A stretch of DNA of 64,000 nucleotides from assembly GCA_033980235.1 (NCBI GenBank), contig CM067069.1, positions 35,000,992 through 35,064,991 on the forward strand. Reading direction: 5' to 3'. The translations under genes and the position numbers were made by a program. Positions 1-15,100 of the stretch are shown piece by piece. Position 1 is the stretch's first letter, and each line of letters starts with the position of its first letter. A model generated the notes under the pieces. It was not told where the DNA came from. It made no database searches and saw only the letters and a program-made list of their open reading frames with translations. The stretch comes from Diadema setosum (taxonomy: Eukaryota > Echinodermata > Echinoidea > Diadematoida > Diadematidae).

Positions 1-160
1 AATAGGCCTGCCAATTGTGTATTGTAAAGAAATCAAAAAGAGAGAGGGGAAAGGAGAGAGATGAAGGGGGATGGATTTCAAAAAAAAAAAAAGAAGAGAA
101 AACAAGTTTGTGCATGTCTTTTGACAATTTTTATATGTGTATCCCATGGTTACTCTGCAG

Positions 161-3100
161 GGTCACTCAAGGCAAGCAGTGGATGAAGATGATGACCGAT
201 GGCACCACCAGAGGCAGAAGCAGTCTAATGACATGCTGTCAAACATCGAGAGAGCTCGCCAACGCCGAATGGAGGAGGAGAGACGGGAGGAGGAACGCCA
301 GAAGGCTGGAGCGGCGGAAAAACTCCGACAGCTCGATGAGCGAACTGCCCGCGAGCAAAAGGCGCGCGACATGGAGCCTCCAGCGCACCGCGAAATCCAG
401 AAGCGGGACTCCGGCCATGAAATCCACAAGGAGCGAGAACGGGAGAGGGATCTGGAGTTTCGGGACAGGGACCGCAACAGAGAAAGGCTTCGTGATCGGG
501 ATTATGACCCGGAGAGAGATCGCAGTGAGATGCCGTATTCCCTGGATGGAATGATCGGCAAGAGGCAGAGAACAGAGAGTGGGAGCAGTGACGGCTCAAG
601 GCAGGGGCGTGACCGCAGAGATGGTATGTACTGCTCCTTTTTACTTGACATTTTCTATTTGGGGCAAAGTACTTTTGATTGTCAATGAAACATGTAACAC
701 TTCATTTCATTTGTAGGAAAATTAGAGAGGTCAGTGTTATGTAAATTTGGGGCAGCATGGAAGTGGAATCTACTTCTTGTCTTGCAAATTTGGTCAAGGG
801 AAAGCCCTTTAAAGGTGAGGTTAGAGTTTTGACACAGTCTTGCAAGTTAAAACTGCTCGCATACTCAGATCTAACCAGAGGCATGATCATTGGTCTGGAA
901 GGAAAGGTGAAATCACCCTGATGAATGGTCACTACTTTATCATTATCATCATGTTTGCGTTCTCTAACTCAGTGAACATGACTTCATTCAATGTTTCTAC
1001 CCTGTCCAGGTGGTAATTTTCAAAGGCAACCTCCACGTAACCTTCCCCCGAGGTTCTTAAAGCAGCAGCAACAGCAACAACAACAGCATCAGGAGCAACA
1101 TGGCCACCAGCCCAGGCGACAGCCTTCCTTTCCCCCACAGGTAGGTCCTATGTCCTGTTGCATGCAGGCAAGTGTAAGGATAAACATTCTTTTCCAATTC
1201 ATGTTCTGTGTTTGTCTAGAATTTCTGACAGTAAGAATAGAGACAGTATTGTGTGGAAAGGAGTTTAGAATGTTTTAAAATCTGCCATGTGATAAGACTC
1301 TTAGCCTGATGTTCATGTATTTTTATATATTTCCAGGACCAATCGTGGCATGGAGGACGAGGAAGTTGGGGTGGTAATGGCCCTACCACGCCCACAACAC
1401 CACCCTTTGGACAGGATCCAAGACAGTTCAATGCTCCTTCAAGTGAGTCTTTTTAGCATGCAAGGAACACGGCTGAATTTAAGTTCTGAATGATATTGGA
1501 ATTAAGCAACAGAATCTGCTGAAATCTGGCATGTCCACAGAGTGAATCAAACTTTGCCAGTGAATGTCATGAATCAGTTGATGCTAAAATTGTTGCACGT
1601 AATGAAATATCCAGTATGACACGTAGCAGTCTATTGTGATTGGAGAAAATTTATACCAGCCTCTTGTCAGATTAGCAAAGTATGAATGTGAAGCCCAGTA
1701 ATAAAATGTCCTGATAGGTAGAATGGTGAGAAAGTGATCACAAGATTCAGAAGGAAAAAAAAGGAGAGAGCTCGGTGTTGAACCATTTAATGTCACATAG
1801 TTTCAATCTCCCGTGGCAAATAATGGTTTAAAATAACTATTTGCTGAGAGATGGATTAAAATGTCCATACACTGCTTTGTGATGATACCTTATTATTCTT
1901 TATCTTAGAATATAGCAATTCCTCTGTTAATAAGCAGTAATTAAATTTCCTTACTTCCTCCTTAGTGCTTGAAATATATGAAGTGCTCTCTGTCTCACTT
2001 TTTTTCTCCAGTATCTTGACCTATTTGAGGTCATGACTGCCTAAATTGACTAAGTGTCAAATTTCTCTTCATCTCTTTGTCTGTGATAGGAGTCCACATT
2101 CAGAGGCGGAGGGAAAATTCTGAAACCAGCTCCGACGGCCATGACAGAATGAACTACAGCTCTGAGCCAAGGGATGTGAGAGATTCCAGCCGAGAGGGAG
2201 ACATACCTGCAGGCAATGCAACCGTTCCCACCAGGGGAGAGATGGAGGAGAGAAGTAGAGGTGGGGAGAGAGGCTTTCGTGGCCCAAGAGGTCCCTATGA
2301 TGCCCCACCCAAAGAAATCCCAAGGCGACAGGATTCTCAAAAGGAGCTAGATAGTCACCGGAACCAGGAGGCCAGACAGGACTACGGGCCAGAACATCGG
2401 CAAGAACACAGACCAGAACTCCGCCAGGATTATCGGCAGGAATACCGGATGGAGCAAAGGCAGGATGCTGGACAGGAAACACCTCCGGACCGTCACCAAG
2501 AGGCCAGATCAGATACAAGACCAGATACAAGACCAGATGGAAGACCAGATGGAAGACCAGAAGCCAGACCGGATGGCAGGTTGGATGCCAGACCAGATGG
2601 ACGGTTAGATGCCAGACCAGAACCCAGGCAAGACCATCGGCAAGAGAATTGGCAGCCAGAACACTGGCAGGGGGACCGGCCTCCACGTGACAGATACCAC
2701 AGCCAGAACGAAGAGAATGCTGTAGACACAAGGCAAAGTGCACCAGAAAAGAGCAGCGCTGGTCCAAATGTGGAACCGAAGGAACCTGAGGTGAAGGCAC
2801 CGGCCCAGGTCCAGGAGAAGAAGGAACCTGTGGAAGCCAAGGGTGCCCCACAGGGGGAGAAAGAAAAGAAGAGTAGTGTTCCTCCTCCAATCAATAAAGA
2901 TGTTGTTGAGCAACCTAAAAGTGGGAAAGTGGGATCTGCTGGAGGGGCTGAAAAGGAGAGGCGACCCCAGAGGGACTCCAAGTCAGTACCAAGTAGCTTG
3001 GTCGATATGAAAAGTGGGAATAGAGATAAGTATGATCGCAGCGAGAAGGCTGATCGCTACGACAAGGGCAAGAGACGAGATAGTGATAAAGCAGACATTC

Positions 3101-6100
3101 ATAGTAAGGATGACAAGAACTTTAGAAGAGGAAGCCAGGAGCAAACTGGACCAAAGGATGCTAGCACTAAGCCAAGTGATGGCAAGGACGGAAAGAAAAT
3201 GGATTCTCAGGGGCCAGAGCCAAGCCGAGCCTGGAAAGGATCAGATGCTAGTCAGCGACTGAAGCTCAAGGAGCCGCCTAAAGCAGATGAGACTCGTAAT
3301 GTTCAGCAGCAGTCAGAGGTCAAGGAAACTAAAATGGAAGATAAGCAAGCACCACCTGTAAATATTTCAAAGACCAAGGTGACTGAGGATGAAAACAAGC
3401 AAGCAGTGGAATCCAAGCCTCAAAAAGAGCCCAAAGACTCTAATCAAAATGATAAAGCTGAAAGAAAAGAAAAAGTTGAAGTGAAGGGAAATGGTGCAAG
3501 ATCGAAAGATGCTCCATCTGATAAGCCCAAGGGAGAATCCAGAAATACACATGAAAGGTTTTCACGCGATAAGAAGGATGAGAGGAGGGATGATCGAAGG
3601 GATGACAGGAAAGATGATCGTGATGGTCGAGAAAGAAGAGATGAAAAGGATGTCCGCGAAAGAGGCAAGATGGGTGGCCGTTCCAGAGGTTCTGATGTAA
3701 ATAGGAGGCGAGATGATAGAGGCCCACCAAGCAGACGGGATAGAGGGCGCTATGACTCCGCTCCAAGAGGGCGTGGCGGATTCAAGCCATACAGCAGCGG
3801 CTTCAGAGGCAGAGGGAGAGGACGAGGAGAGAGGTATGACAGCGGTAGACAGGGTTACCGGAGACCACCTAGAGATGAGGAAGAGGAAGAATGGGATGTC
3901 AGCTCTGGGGACGAGAGTGTCGAGAGACAGCCAGACAGGAAAGACGCCCCCAAGTCAGCAAAGCCTGTAGAAGCTAGCGGAGCAGCAGAAGGAAATGGTC
4001 ACAAAGCACAGCAGGAAGAAAAAATTGCTGCTGAAGGAGAAAAGCCAAAGGAAGCGGAAGTGAAAGAAGATGCAAAGGAGATGGAGAGAGAAGATGCAGA
4101 GAGGAATAAGCTGGAGAGGAGGAACATGCCACGAGGGGAACCCTCCAGGAGGGGAAGAGGCAGCAGCAGCAGTGGTATGAGAGGTGGAGGACGAGGGGGA
4201 AGAGGGGGCTCTTCTCGTGGAAGGGGTCGTGAGTCTTACAGCAGGGATGAGCGGGAGGACCGAAGACCCCCCAGTAACAGGGACGGGCCTCAGCGTCATG
4301 ACAGGGGCCCTAGAGGGGAGCTGGACGGAGTAGACTCCCGGGAGTTTAGAGGAAGAGGCAGGGAGGAGGATGGTCGGAGCCGATTAAACAAACGGGAGGC
4401 ACAGGGGAGGGGTGGCTTCAAGCGACCAAGACCGGAAAGACCACCCAGATTCCAGAAGACCCCCCATGGGCGTGGGAGGGTGAGGACACCGCGTGGTGAA
4501 CACGGGCCAGAGAATCCTGGAAACCGGAGTAAAGATTCAAATGAAAAGAATCCTGGAAGCAGTGGAGCTAGTGCTGACGGTTTGCTGAAGGGAGCAGCAA
4601 GGCCACCCCTTCCGAGACAAAACTCTTCTGACCTCAACAATGACGAGTGGGAGACAGCCTCTGAAAGCAGCAACTTCAATGATCACAAACCAAGGGATAA
4701 AGACATGCCACAAGATGCTCCCAAGCCTGGCAGTGACAAAGCTGGCAAAGAACCTTCTGCCAGTAACCCTCGCAGCAATGGCAATCCTGAAGGACGTACC
4801 CGCAACGACAGGAGGGAAAACAGCCGTAAATCCTCATCCAACCACAGGCAAGGAGGAGAGAAATCTGGCAACCGTGATTCTTATAGATCTGATTACGGTG
4901 AGTGATGCTGGAAATAGTGTACATATCTCTTTTTATTTCACCAAAAAGTGATTCTCCCAATAATCATATAAGTTATGTAAACATTCCTTCTTTTGTATAT
5001 TTCTTCACTAGGAATAGTTTAATGAGATGAGGATTCTCAAGGCTTCTAAAGTCTTAGTTGAATATTGTGTTGATGTTTAAGTCCTTTAAGATGAATGACT
5101 ACACAAAACTGAATGTTCCAAAGAATAAAGTAGAGGTGTGCTTTGTTTCCTATAAATTACAATATCAGACCAGTCTATCATTGGCCAGGTATCTTGCAAT
5201 TGTTGTTTTCAGATCGTAGAGACAAAGGGATTCGAAGCAGCCGTGAAAACCGTGGACCAAGCTCAAGAGGTGGAAGAGGCCGGGGAGAAAGGAAGTCTGA
5301 CGGTGGGACAGTGGGGAAGCGCAGTGGAGGACCACGCGGGGGATCAGAACAGACTCAAAACCATGATGTCTACACTGTGAATAAGATAGTCCTGAATGAC
5401 CAACGGCAAGTCACGGTAAGTTGCTCAGAAGATGGCATCTCGTGTCGTTAGGTTCTTTGAGTCATTTGGCTCATGATTTCATGGGTCTTGATATGTCTGT
5501 AACATGCATGGATAGTACTGTTTCGGTGCTTCATCTTTCTCTGCACCTCATCACTGTATTTTGTATCAGGAGCACAACTTAAAATGAATGAAGTTCACAA
5601 ACAAAATTGATCTAAAAAAATCTTGAAATCTTGAAGGTTGTCTGTGTGGATAAGAACTTGATGCCTCTGGTTAATCTCAATACCAGCAATGTGTGGTATC
5701 CTTATCTTCTTTTCATGCTCCACTCAGTGTTTGCACATAATTTTTAATTTCTTATATCGTGCTCCAACTTTGAAATGTATTGAGAGCTCCTTGTTCAGTT
5801 CTTGGATGCAGTCAGCCATATACACATGTCGGGAAGTATCTCTCCTTCAGCTTTTTTCACAGTGGGATGGGTAGCGTGTGCTCTATAGGGGCTAGTCTAA
5901 AGCTTATTCGACTACATGGAGCCTTTGAGATTGATCCATGTGATGTGACGATTTGGTTTTTCCCATTGTAGGATGCCCTGGCTGCATGCCACAATCGGAG
6001 TAAGAAGCAGCCCACACTGGGGAAGCCCCTCGACTCAGCCACACCCGTCACCCTTCCTATGAAGGAGAAGGAAAAGCCAAGGACAGCGATCGAGAAGAAT

Positions 6101-9100
6101 TTCAATACATTCGCCACGTATGACATCAACAACAGCTACGGTAAGCTGACTCTATGTGTGTGAAAGCATGGAAAAGAACAGGAAAAGTTAACATGCAAAT
6201 ATTTCATTACATCTTGATTTGCACAATCCTTTGTGGTGTCCAGTTCCTTCTGCCATTGTCATTTTATCTTTTATTGTGAGATATCAAAGGTGTACATTGC
6301 CATAGACTTTTGCAGTTATAGAAAATGATCATACGTTTTGTGTTCTTAGTATTTTGATGTTTTATCTAGCTTCCCTCTTAATTGCTGCTCAGAAATGCTT
6401 GTTAAGACAGGTTTTAGAATTTGCAGTAGAACACAGACAATTTAGTGCACTGTCAACAAGGATGTCTGAAGAATTGTGGTGTTGAAGCTTGTAACACGTT
6501 GAACATGAAAAAGAATATTCCAGATACGGAACCAGTGAAATGACTTCCTTGTCGTTGCCCCTTAGCAAAAGTACACGCTGACTATGACCTGATATATGGA
6601 AAGGACTGGTTGGTAGGACTGCATAACAATTGATGGTGCCACCATCTTCTAAGTAGAATCTGTTTCCATTTGAACAGAGTAGTAGGTGAAATGCTGCTGC
6701 TTCAAGAAACATGAGCCTACATTTACAAGTCTTCATATCTACCAAACTTACTAGAGTCATGGCACATCCCATGAACTTAAAAAAAGAAAAGAAAAGAAAA
6801 TTAACTCCTTTCAATTTTCATACCTTCAAAGCCCTTTCCAAATGTCTTGTGCCAATTGGCAGATTTTCAAACTGGATGTCAAAATGTGAATGTTGGTGAA
6901 ATATGATATTTTCATCATATAAAGCGTCACATTCAGCTGAGCCTAGGTCATTCAAGCTGTTTTCACGCTCTACTGTGTGCATGATGAAATGCTATAGAGT
7001 AAAGGTTGATGATGTGAATGTCTTGTATTTCCTCCCATACAGGTGTCGTCGTTGTGGATGATGTTCCGGAAGTCATCGTCGAGGATCCCGATGAGCTGAT
7101 GACACCGGACGCAGGCTTTCAGCCCGTCCTGTCCAAGAAGCAGAAGGCAGCAGAGTCTGAACGCAAGAAGATGGAAACACTTTCTGAGGTGTGTTATTCA
7201 TCCATTCATGCCAGTGTTGAGCTTCCAGCATTATCGACATTACCAGAAGTCGTTATGGGTGTTTGGTGTGGCAGGAATAAAGTGCAACTTGAGGAAAAAC
7301 TGCTTTATTTATGTAGGACTTCTTTTTTTAGTGTTACCTTGTGTGAATCCTTCCTTGCTTGCATCTTATTTTTCTCTTTGTTGTCTCCACCCTCAGAATT
7401 TGATTTAATATGGGTTAGATGAGTTCTTACATCAAGACATTTTGTCTGTGCATCACTAAAAATGATATTTATGATAATTATTGTTTATGATATAATTATG
7501 ATTTGAAAATTTGTCATAGTTAATAATTCTAAAAAGTCAAGAGTAGTTACATTGATATAAGAAAGTGCTGTCTGCACTGAGGACAGTTTTTGCAGACAAG
7601 ATTGATCATTATGATGTTTTCGAATCAAATTTTTTGTCATTTGATATGGGTTTATTTCTTAATCGCACATATAGGGGCTGTTGTGTTTTAAATGCACCAC
7701 CCTTGACACTCGCCATAAATGAATTCTTTCCACAGCTGGGAAAGAAGCCCAAGTTAGGCACGCCCATGAAGCAGCGCACCAACATGAAGCTTCCTCCCCG
7801 CCTCCGTGGCCAGGCTGCCTCCAAGGATACCACCAAGGAACCTGCCTCCGCCTCCCCCATTGGGTCCGGTCTGCGTACAAATACCCTGAACAAGGCACCA
7901 GGAACAAAGCCAATTAACATCAACACGGAGAACATCGCTCCTCTTATGGGGACACCAACACCAGGCGTTTCCATGGCAACCACAGCTGCCATGAGAAAGG
8001 GTAAGTCTTCCAACAGAAGCGTGTTCTTTGTAACTGCCTGTGTTATTGGTGTGAAACGTTTTGAGCAGTCTACATGTGCCTCAACAATACACCCTTTGCC
8101 GGTTATTGTGATGCAGGTAATGTACGTGCTAAGTCGTAAAAAGACCGATTACATAACACAATTGCATGAAAAGTTGTCATGATTCTTGTACTGATATTAT
8201 GATTCTTGTACTGATATCATGATTCTTGTACTGATATTATGATTCTTGTGCTGATATTATGATTCTTGTGCTGATATTATCTGGATAGTAGTATTTGAAT
8301 AAAGTGGACATCTTTTGAGATAAATGTACATATTTAAAGTGGATAAGTCTGGTGAAAAGAACACTCCTGATTTCCTGCAAAAACACCTTGCACCTTATAC
8401 TTGCCGGTGTATATGAGTATATGAATATAAGAACGACCCAAGTCCATGGATGACCATTTCAAGTAAACTTAAAAAAACTTCATATTTTTTTTATTTGTCC
8501 AATAATATTCTATTTAACTGTGATGGGAAGGCAACATTGTATATACAATTTAGAACATATATTATTATGACAATTAACATTTACATTAATTGTGGAGAGG
8601 CCATTTTGTGTGATGGACTTGGGTCGTTCTTTGATTCATATGGACTTGGGTCGTTCTTTGATTCATATACATGATATTCTGCTATAGAGATGAGAGAAGG
8701 ACGAGAGAGGGCGCTATAATATGAATGTAAGAACGACCCAAGTCCTTCATGTTTACATTCATATAAGATTTAACTCATTTATTTCAGGCACTTCCGGGGG
8801 TAATTAGGATTTATCATTAATACACAAGATGAGTCCATGCATAAGCTACAATTTCCTATGTCAAACTAAATTTGGCCAAAAATTGGACTTGGGTCGTTCT
8901 TATATTCATATACTCATATGCTTGTGTGACTGATCTATGCAGGTCTACCAGAAACTTCCAAACAACTAACTTGTTGGATCAATGTTGCTGGAAATGTTTA
9001 TTGTAGATTTAGTGCTTCAAAAAGTTGTGGACTACTGTGTGTCTGTGTGCCAATTGCACTGTGGGCGACTACAAAATGCAGAAGAATCTAGGGCTGTTAG

Positions 9101-12100
9101 CTCTAAGTAATCGTAACATTTACATTTTGGGACCCCTGATTTGTATTTTTGTGCAGTTGGAGCAGCATCTGTCCCTCCGCCGCCACCAACAAGCAATGCC
9201 TGGGAGAAGCCCCCCTTGCTATCTGCCTCCCAGACCCAGCCATCAGCTGTGACCACCAGCATGGCATCCGTGGCCATGCCAACGTCCAAGCCAGCTGGTA
9301 CCGAGGGCAAGCCCGAGTCCACCAGTGACCAGCATGATAGTGGTGTGGAGCTGAACAGTGACCATCATGCCTCCAATCCCCCTTCACAGAGGAGCTCCCC
9401 TAATGGTCAGTTTTCTATAGTCTCTTCCTCTGGTTTTCTGACCTTTCCCGTGCCGCCATGTATTACAATTTGATATTGCAGCCTTTCACCAATTGCCAAG
9501 TTTCAGCATTTGACCATGCCAAGTGCATAATTGTAATACATGTGCTGTAAATGTTGATATTTGGATGTTAATTTTCAACTAGTTATTCTTGGCAAATAGA
9601 TTTTAGTCATCCGTATAATGTTAGGTGGGTGTTACAGATCTATTAATGCCATGGCAAGTTCACCTATATCAGGATCAAACTTAGTGTGCTGTGCCATCAG
9701 CTACATCCCATATATAGCATTTGTGGTGGCCACCTTGAGAAGATAATGTGTTCTTCTGTCCTCACAGTATCATTTTCAGAAATCCAGTATCTACTTGTCC
9801 ATGTAACCATATATTGGTGTGAAACATCTTGATAGTGCTACATGATATATTTCATTGTTTTAGTTGTAGTCAAGAGTTGCATTTAAAGGTAGGTTTAACA
9901 TGTTCTTGTTCATTTCTTGTAAGATGCTGTCACATCATCAAAACTGATCATTAATTTTAATTTGATTTCTTGTTCATGGCATCACAACAGGTGAAGGCAA
10001 GGCAGAAAACCGAATGGTGTCGGAGTACATGAATGCTGTCAGCCAGCCCAGCAAACATGCAACATCGATGGCTGCCCCTCTCACCTCCCAGCCGGACTGG
10101 TCATCGGACATGAAGGCCACGTCCGTACGTCTGCCTTCGGTTGGGCTGCAGAGTGTGGCAGAGGTAGCAGTGTCCAGCAACGGTCAGAGCTACATGAATG
10201 TGGGAGGCATGGAAGCAGATGGACTGCTTGGCCGGATGGACCAGGCAGCGGCAAAGGATGATGAGGCTAACATGAGGAATCTCGGAGTGGACATGACACA
10301 GTCTACAGGGGTCAGTATCATGTAGTATTGCCTTTTTTAGAGGTATACCATAATGCTCGACATTCCCGTGGGAGATATATTTTCCCCAGGAGAACATATA
10401 GCTCCCTGGAGACTGTCAAGTGTTACATTACAATGATAGACAAGGCAATATTTTTTATATTATGTGGTCTACATAAATATATATTTTATTCAAGCCCTGT
10501 CAACAGCCAGTCAAATTCATGAATTATCTTCAGTGACATGATATCGCTGCTAGCAATACAGTCAAACCTGTCTATAGCGGCCACCCAAGGGATACGGAAA
10601 AAGTGGCCGTTATAGACAGGTGGCCGCTATAGACAGGTAATCCAACTTTGTGTGCATTGCCTACATGTACATGTATCATCGTTGTATATACATGTACATT
10701 TATGTGTGTACGTATGCACACGTGTGTATCATGCATAGAACAATGCCGGTGTTTATGAAATTGTTGCACAGTACACTAGATGTAGCATGTGCACAGTCAT
10801 GAATTAGTGCATTATTGTGACTGAATAAGTGATGAATGCAACGGTGGCGATCACTGAATGTTGCCCAGAAATGACTGGCATGGCTAAAAAGCAGAAAAAC
10901 ACCCTGAATTATCAGCTCGGCTACGGCTCCATCGGGTTTTTGGCTGCTATAGACAGGTTAAAATCTACCGCGGGAAACAAAATTTGTGGCTGCTGGCCGC
11001 GTTAGGCAGGTGGCCGCTATACACAGGGTCTTTAACATGGCTTTTCTCTCGGGGGGATTTTTCAGTGGCCGCTATAGACAGGTAGCCGCTATAGAGAGGT
11101 GGCCGCTAAGGCAGGTTTGACTGTATTAGTATTTCCTTATGACCAGTCACTGACGAGTATGCTGTGTATTTCTGTAGACCATTTGTTATCTTTACATATT
11201 GCACATTATACGTCATGTCATTTATTAAAGGTTAGATGCAATCAACTTCTCAATGCCTCTGCTTCAGATTCAACCTATTGCATGTCATTCAACTGTCATG
11301 CACATACACATCATGATACCATCTCTCTCATTTCTTTCTTTAACTATGTCATGCAGTATTTTCATTTTATGTTATTTCCATGTGGCGAAATAGGCCACTC
11401 AGACTTCATCTATGTAAAATGGCTGAATCATGATCAATTTAGATTTAAGGCTTGTTGAAAAGAAATTTTGTGGAGACTTCATACAGTTTTACAGGGTCAG
11501 AAGTTGAAATCTTCATCCTCAAGATAATACTTTTTCTTTGTTAAAGAGAGCTAATGCTTATTCAGGTACATTGACATATTTGTCAAAAGCTGAGTTTGCT
11601 CTTGTTTGTTGTCATTCTTCATTGTAAAGAACTCTAAGCATGATGTACTTCTCATCCATCAGGTAATTGGAACCAGTGCACCTCTTGGTCAAAGCACTCA
11701 TCCCCACGGCACGCCCAGTAGACACTCTGGACAGACAGGCATGATGCAGTCCCCTAACCTGCAGACTGACCAGAAGTGGAGCAATGTCCAGTCACCAACG
11801 TCCACTGCTGCAACCGATGAGCTGACCATCAGGATTGAAAGTGCCAAAAATTTCTGGGATCAGGAGGAGAGTGCCCCACCCTCCCAGCCCAGCCTCAGTG
11901 AGAGCAACCGATCATCGCAAGCTCTCAACTCCATGACAACCGCCTCATCTGGGGAGCAGCAGCAGCAGCATGTGCAGCAGGTGGATACCAGCAGGGAGGC
12001 CGCAGCCATGGGGGACCTAGCCGGCTCCCATCTGGGTCATGCAGGCAACAGCATGCTACCTGTCAGTGGAGCATCTGGCATCACGTTTGGAAGCTTCCCA

Positions 12101-15100
12101 TCAAGTGACGTGGATCTTGTTAAGAATGACGACCCGACGTCAGCTTCCTTCAACCCCCTGAATGTCAATGTCAATGCGAGTTTGAGCACAGATGAAATGG
12201 AAGCCAGTGTTCCAAGCAGCAGGGGCTTTGCCCAGTTTTCCACAGCGAATGTCCCAGCAGAATCACCGCCGGAAGTCCTAGCCTCCACTGTGTACAGCAG
12301 CAAAGGCCTGTCGTTGTACAACATGCCTGCAGTTACCTCAGACAGCTCTTTCCCAACAGCCACCTTGCTGCAGTCATCCATGGTCAGTCACACGGGCTAT
12401 GAAAACAAGCACATTGGTGGAGATCAGCAACGCCTGCATCAGCAGCAACAACATCAGACCTATCAGCAGTCTGTGGTTTTGGCACAACCCTTTGGCATGA
12501 GTAGTTCTTTGGGCAGCGGTCTGGCCGGTGGAGCGACGGCACTTCCCGGCAGTAGTCTCGGTGGCAGCATAGGCGGTAGCTCGCAGTCGCTGCTCTCGCA
12601 AGGTGCATCGGGCCAGTACTCATTCCAGGGTCACGATACGTCCCGCCTTATCCCGGGCACCCCTGCATTCCTCACTCCAGCGTCATTCCAAGGCACGGTG
12701 ATCCAGCCACAGTCTGGGAGCCTCCAGTTTGGGCTGAACCAGAACACGGCTCTGGCTCCATCGTCTCCTGCCCCTGGTGCACCCCAGCAGCAGACTCACC
12801 AGTCCTACCCTCAGGCAGCTGCCACAGGATTTGTCCCCACCCAGGGTCAGCCAGCACCCCCTTCAGGCCTGCAGGCTGGCTTTGCTCCCATGCTATCTGT
12901 CAGCCTCACCCAACCTCCTGTCCAGTCCCAGACCTTCATTAGTCTCAGCTCCCCATCCTTCACCAGGGCCAGTCACGATCATGGCCTGACATCCGGCCAC
13001 ACGTCATCGGTCATCATGAAGCCCCAGACAACATTTGGTGGGAGTCTGACCGGTCTCACCAAGACAGTGGCTAGTGTTCCCTTTGGATCTGTGTCTACAG
13101 TCCCAGCAGTCCAACCATCACACATGTATGGTCAGGTGAGAACTCAAAAACTCTTTCTCAGTATGTGAAGTAGGAAAAAAGTTGAGTTCTTTTGACAATT
13201 CTGCAGCTACAATGTATGAACAATTTTATGACAAGTAGATTGAGCGGATTGCTGATTAACCCTTGTGTATGATAATCATTGCTAGACTGGAAATTGTTAC
13301 CGCTCTTTACTGTTTGTTTGCCTTCTTTGATACTTACGTCCTGAAAAAAAACCCAACAACTTATGTACCAGTAATATATATATAATTTTTTTTCATTGTT
13401 GGATCTGTTCAACACGTCTAGATTTTGCTAACACATCTTTTGATGATCCTGTTCGTGGACTTTCAGAATATTGACATACATATGCTGCATATGATGTGGA
13501 TGTAACGATTTGGCATCAGGCAAAAATCCCCAAAGGTCAAATGCTGCTACTCACTGACTAAAAAATACCATTTCATGGTCGTAACTTCAACTTATGACAC
13601 CATTTGTGATATAATGTGGCTAGAAAGACTGAAGTATGTGGATAGTTGTTGCTAAAACATGACTGCTGACATAAAATGATAAAAGGTCACATGTAAGGTT
13701 CATATCAGCCTGGATTGTTGAATGATGAAATGATTTGGTAGAAAAAAATATGAATATTATGGTGATAAAGATATGAAGTCAAGGGCAAAGGTCATGATGC
13801 TAAGATATGATTTTTCGGCCACAATTCCAAAAAGAATAATATGGTTAGGAAGAGATAAATGAATACAGATTAAGTTTTTAAGCACATGAATGATGGCTAG
13901 GCCGTGAGGTCAAAATGTTATGCTCACTGAATTTCATCTAAATGTAATGAGAGGCCATACTTTGAGTTATCTATGTTAATTTTAGAGAAGATGGAACATC
14001 CCAGGCATCTGATTATAGAAATTTAATTGCTGTGGATTTTTGTTTTTATTTCACATTCTAAGATTGATTCCTATTTGACATGTGCAGGGTAAATTACTGT
14101 GAAGCATTTTCATCTTCCATGAAAAAAACGAACAAACAAATTTTATTTATAACAGTCCTGGATGAATTCGTTTTAGACACTATGGGAGACAAACAGAAAA
14201 AAAAATATTGTTCAATATCATTTTTTGTGACAGTAAGCCAACAGAAATTACTTATCACATTCATGTTGAAATATTTTCAATATTGTCTTTTTTGTTATGC
14301 CTCCGCAACGAAGTGGCCGGAGGCATTATGTTTTCGGGTCGTCCGTCCGTCCGTCCGTACGTCCGTCCGTCCGTCCGTACGTCCGTCCGTCCCGTTTTGT
14401 TTTTGTCGATATCTCCAGAACCGTGTGGTGGTTTTACATCAAACTTGGTATGAGGGTATATCCTTGGGGGATAATACTTTGTGTGGATTTTAGGGTCACA
14501 GGGTCAAAGGTCACAGGTTATTTTGTGAAAAAAAAATTGAAATTCCACATATTTCTCCATATCTCGCAGATGGTTCAAGGTATCTTCATAGAACTTAATA
14601 GTATATATGCTTGTACCGATGGGCAGTGATTATCTAGGGAAGTTGGGGGTCATGGGTCAAAGGTCAGGGGGGTCAAAGGTCAAGGTCAACTCCTCAAAAT
14701 ATCACTACTTTCCTTAAAATGCAATATGCCTGAAGGTTTTTTTTTTTTTTTTTTAAACTGGATGTATGGCATGTATTACCCAATATATATTTTTTGGGAA
14801 GTTTCTTGCCAAAAGGTCAAAGGTCAAAGGTCAAGTGAAAGTGCTAAATTGCACTTTTTCCTCCATATCTCGAAAGTAACTCAAGGTATCATCATGAAAC
14901 TTACATATTTATGCATGTTCTACCTAATAGTGATTCTCTGTGGAACTGTGAGGTCAACGGTCAAAGACCAGGTTTAGATAATGCTATTTTCCCATTTGAT
15001 ACTGAAATTATACTTTTTCTCAATACCTTGAAAATTACTCAAAGCATAAACTTATAAAAGGGTCAAAAGTCAAGTAGAAATCATTAGTTCCCCAAATACC

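Noticed and set aside
2069..2890. 273-aa open frame on the - strand opposite PRRC2 exon 4
   Set aside because: It is antisense to a strongly biased coding exon, is rich in H/L/V/P repeats that mirror the RPD tract, and has no splice or family support.
7565..8182. 205-aa frame as an independent small gene
   Set aside because: It is PRRC2 exon 8 (7736-8000) read through into both flanking introns.
14208..14629. Frames with repeated RPSV/VRPS residues
   Set aside because: They translate the (GTCC)n tract of the 1 kb mobile element; the inverted copy at 36.8-37.1 kb gives the same artefact.
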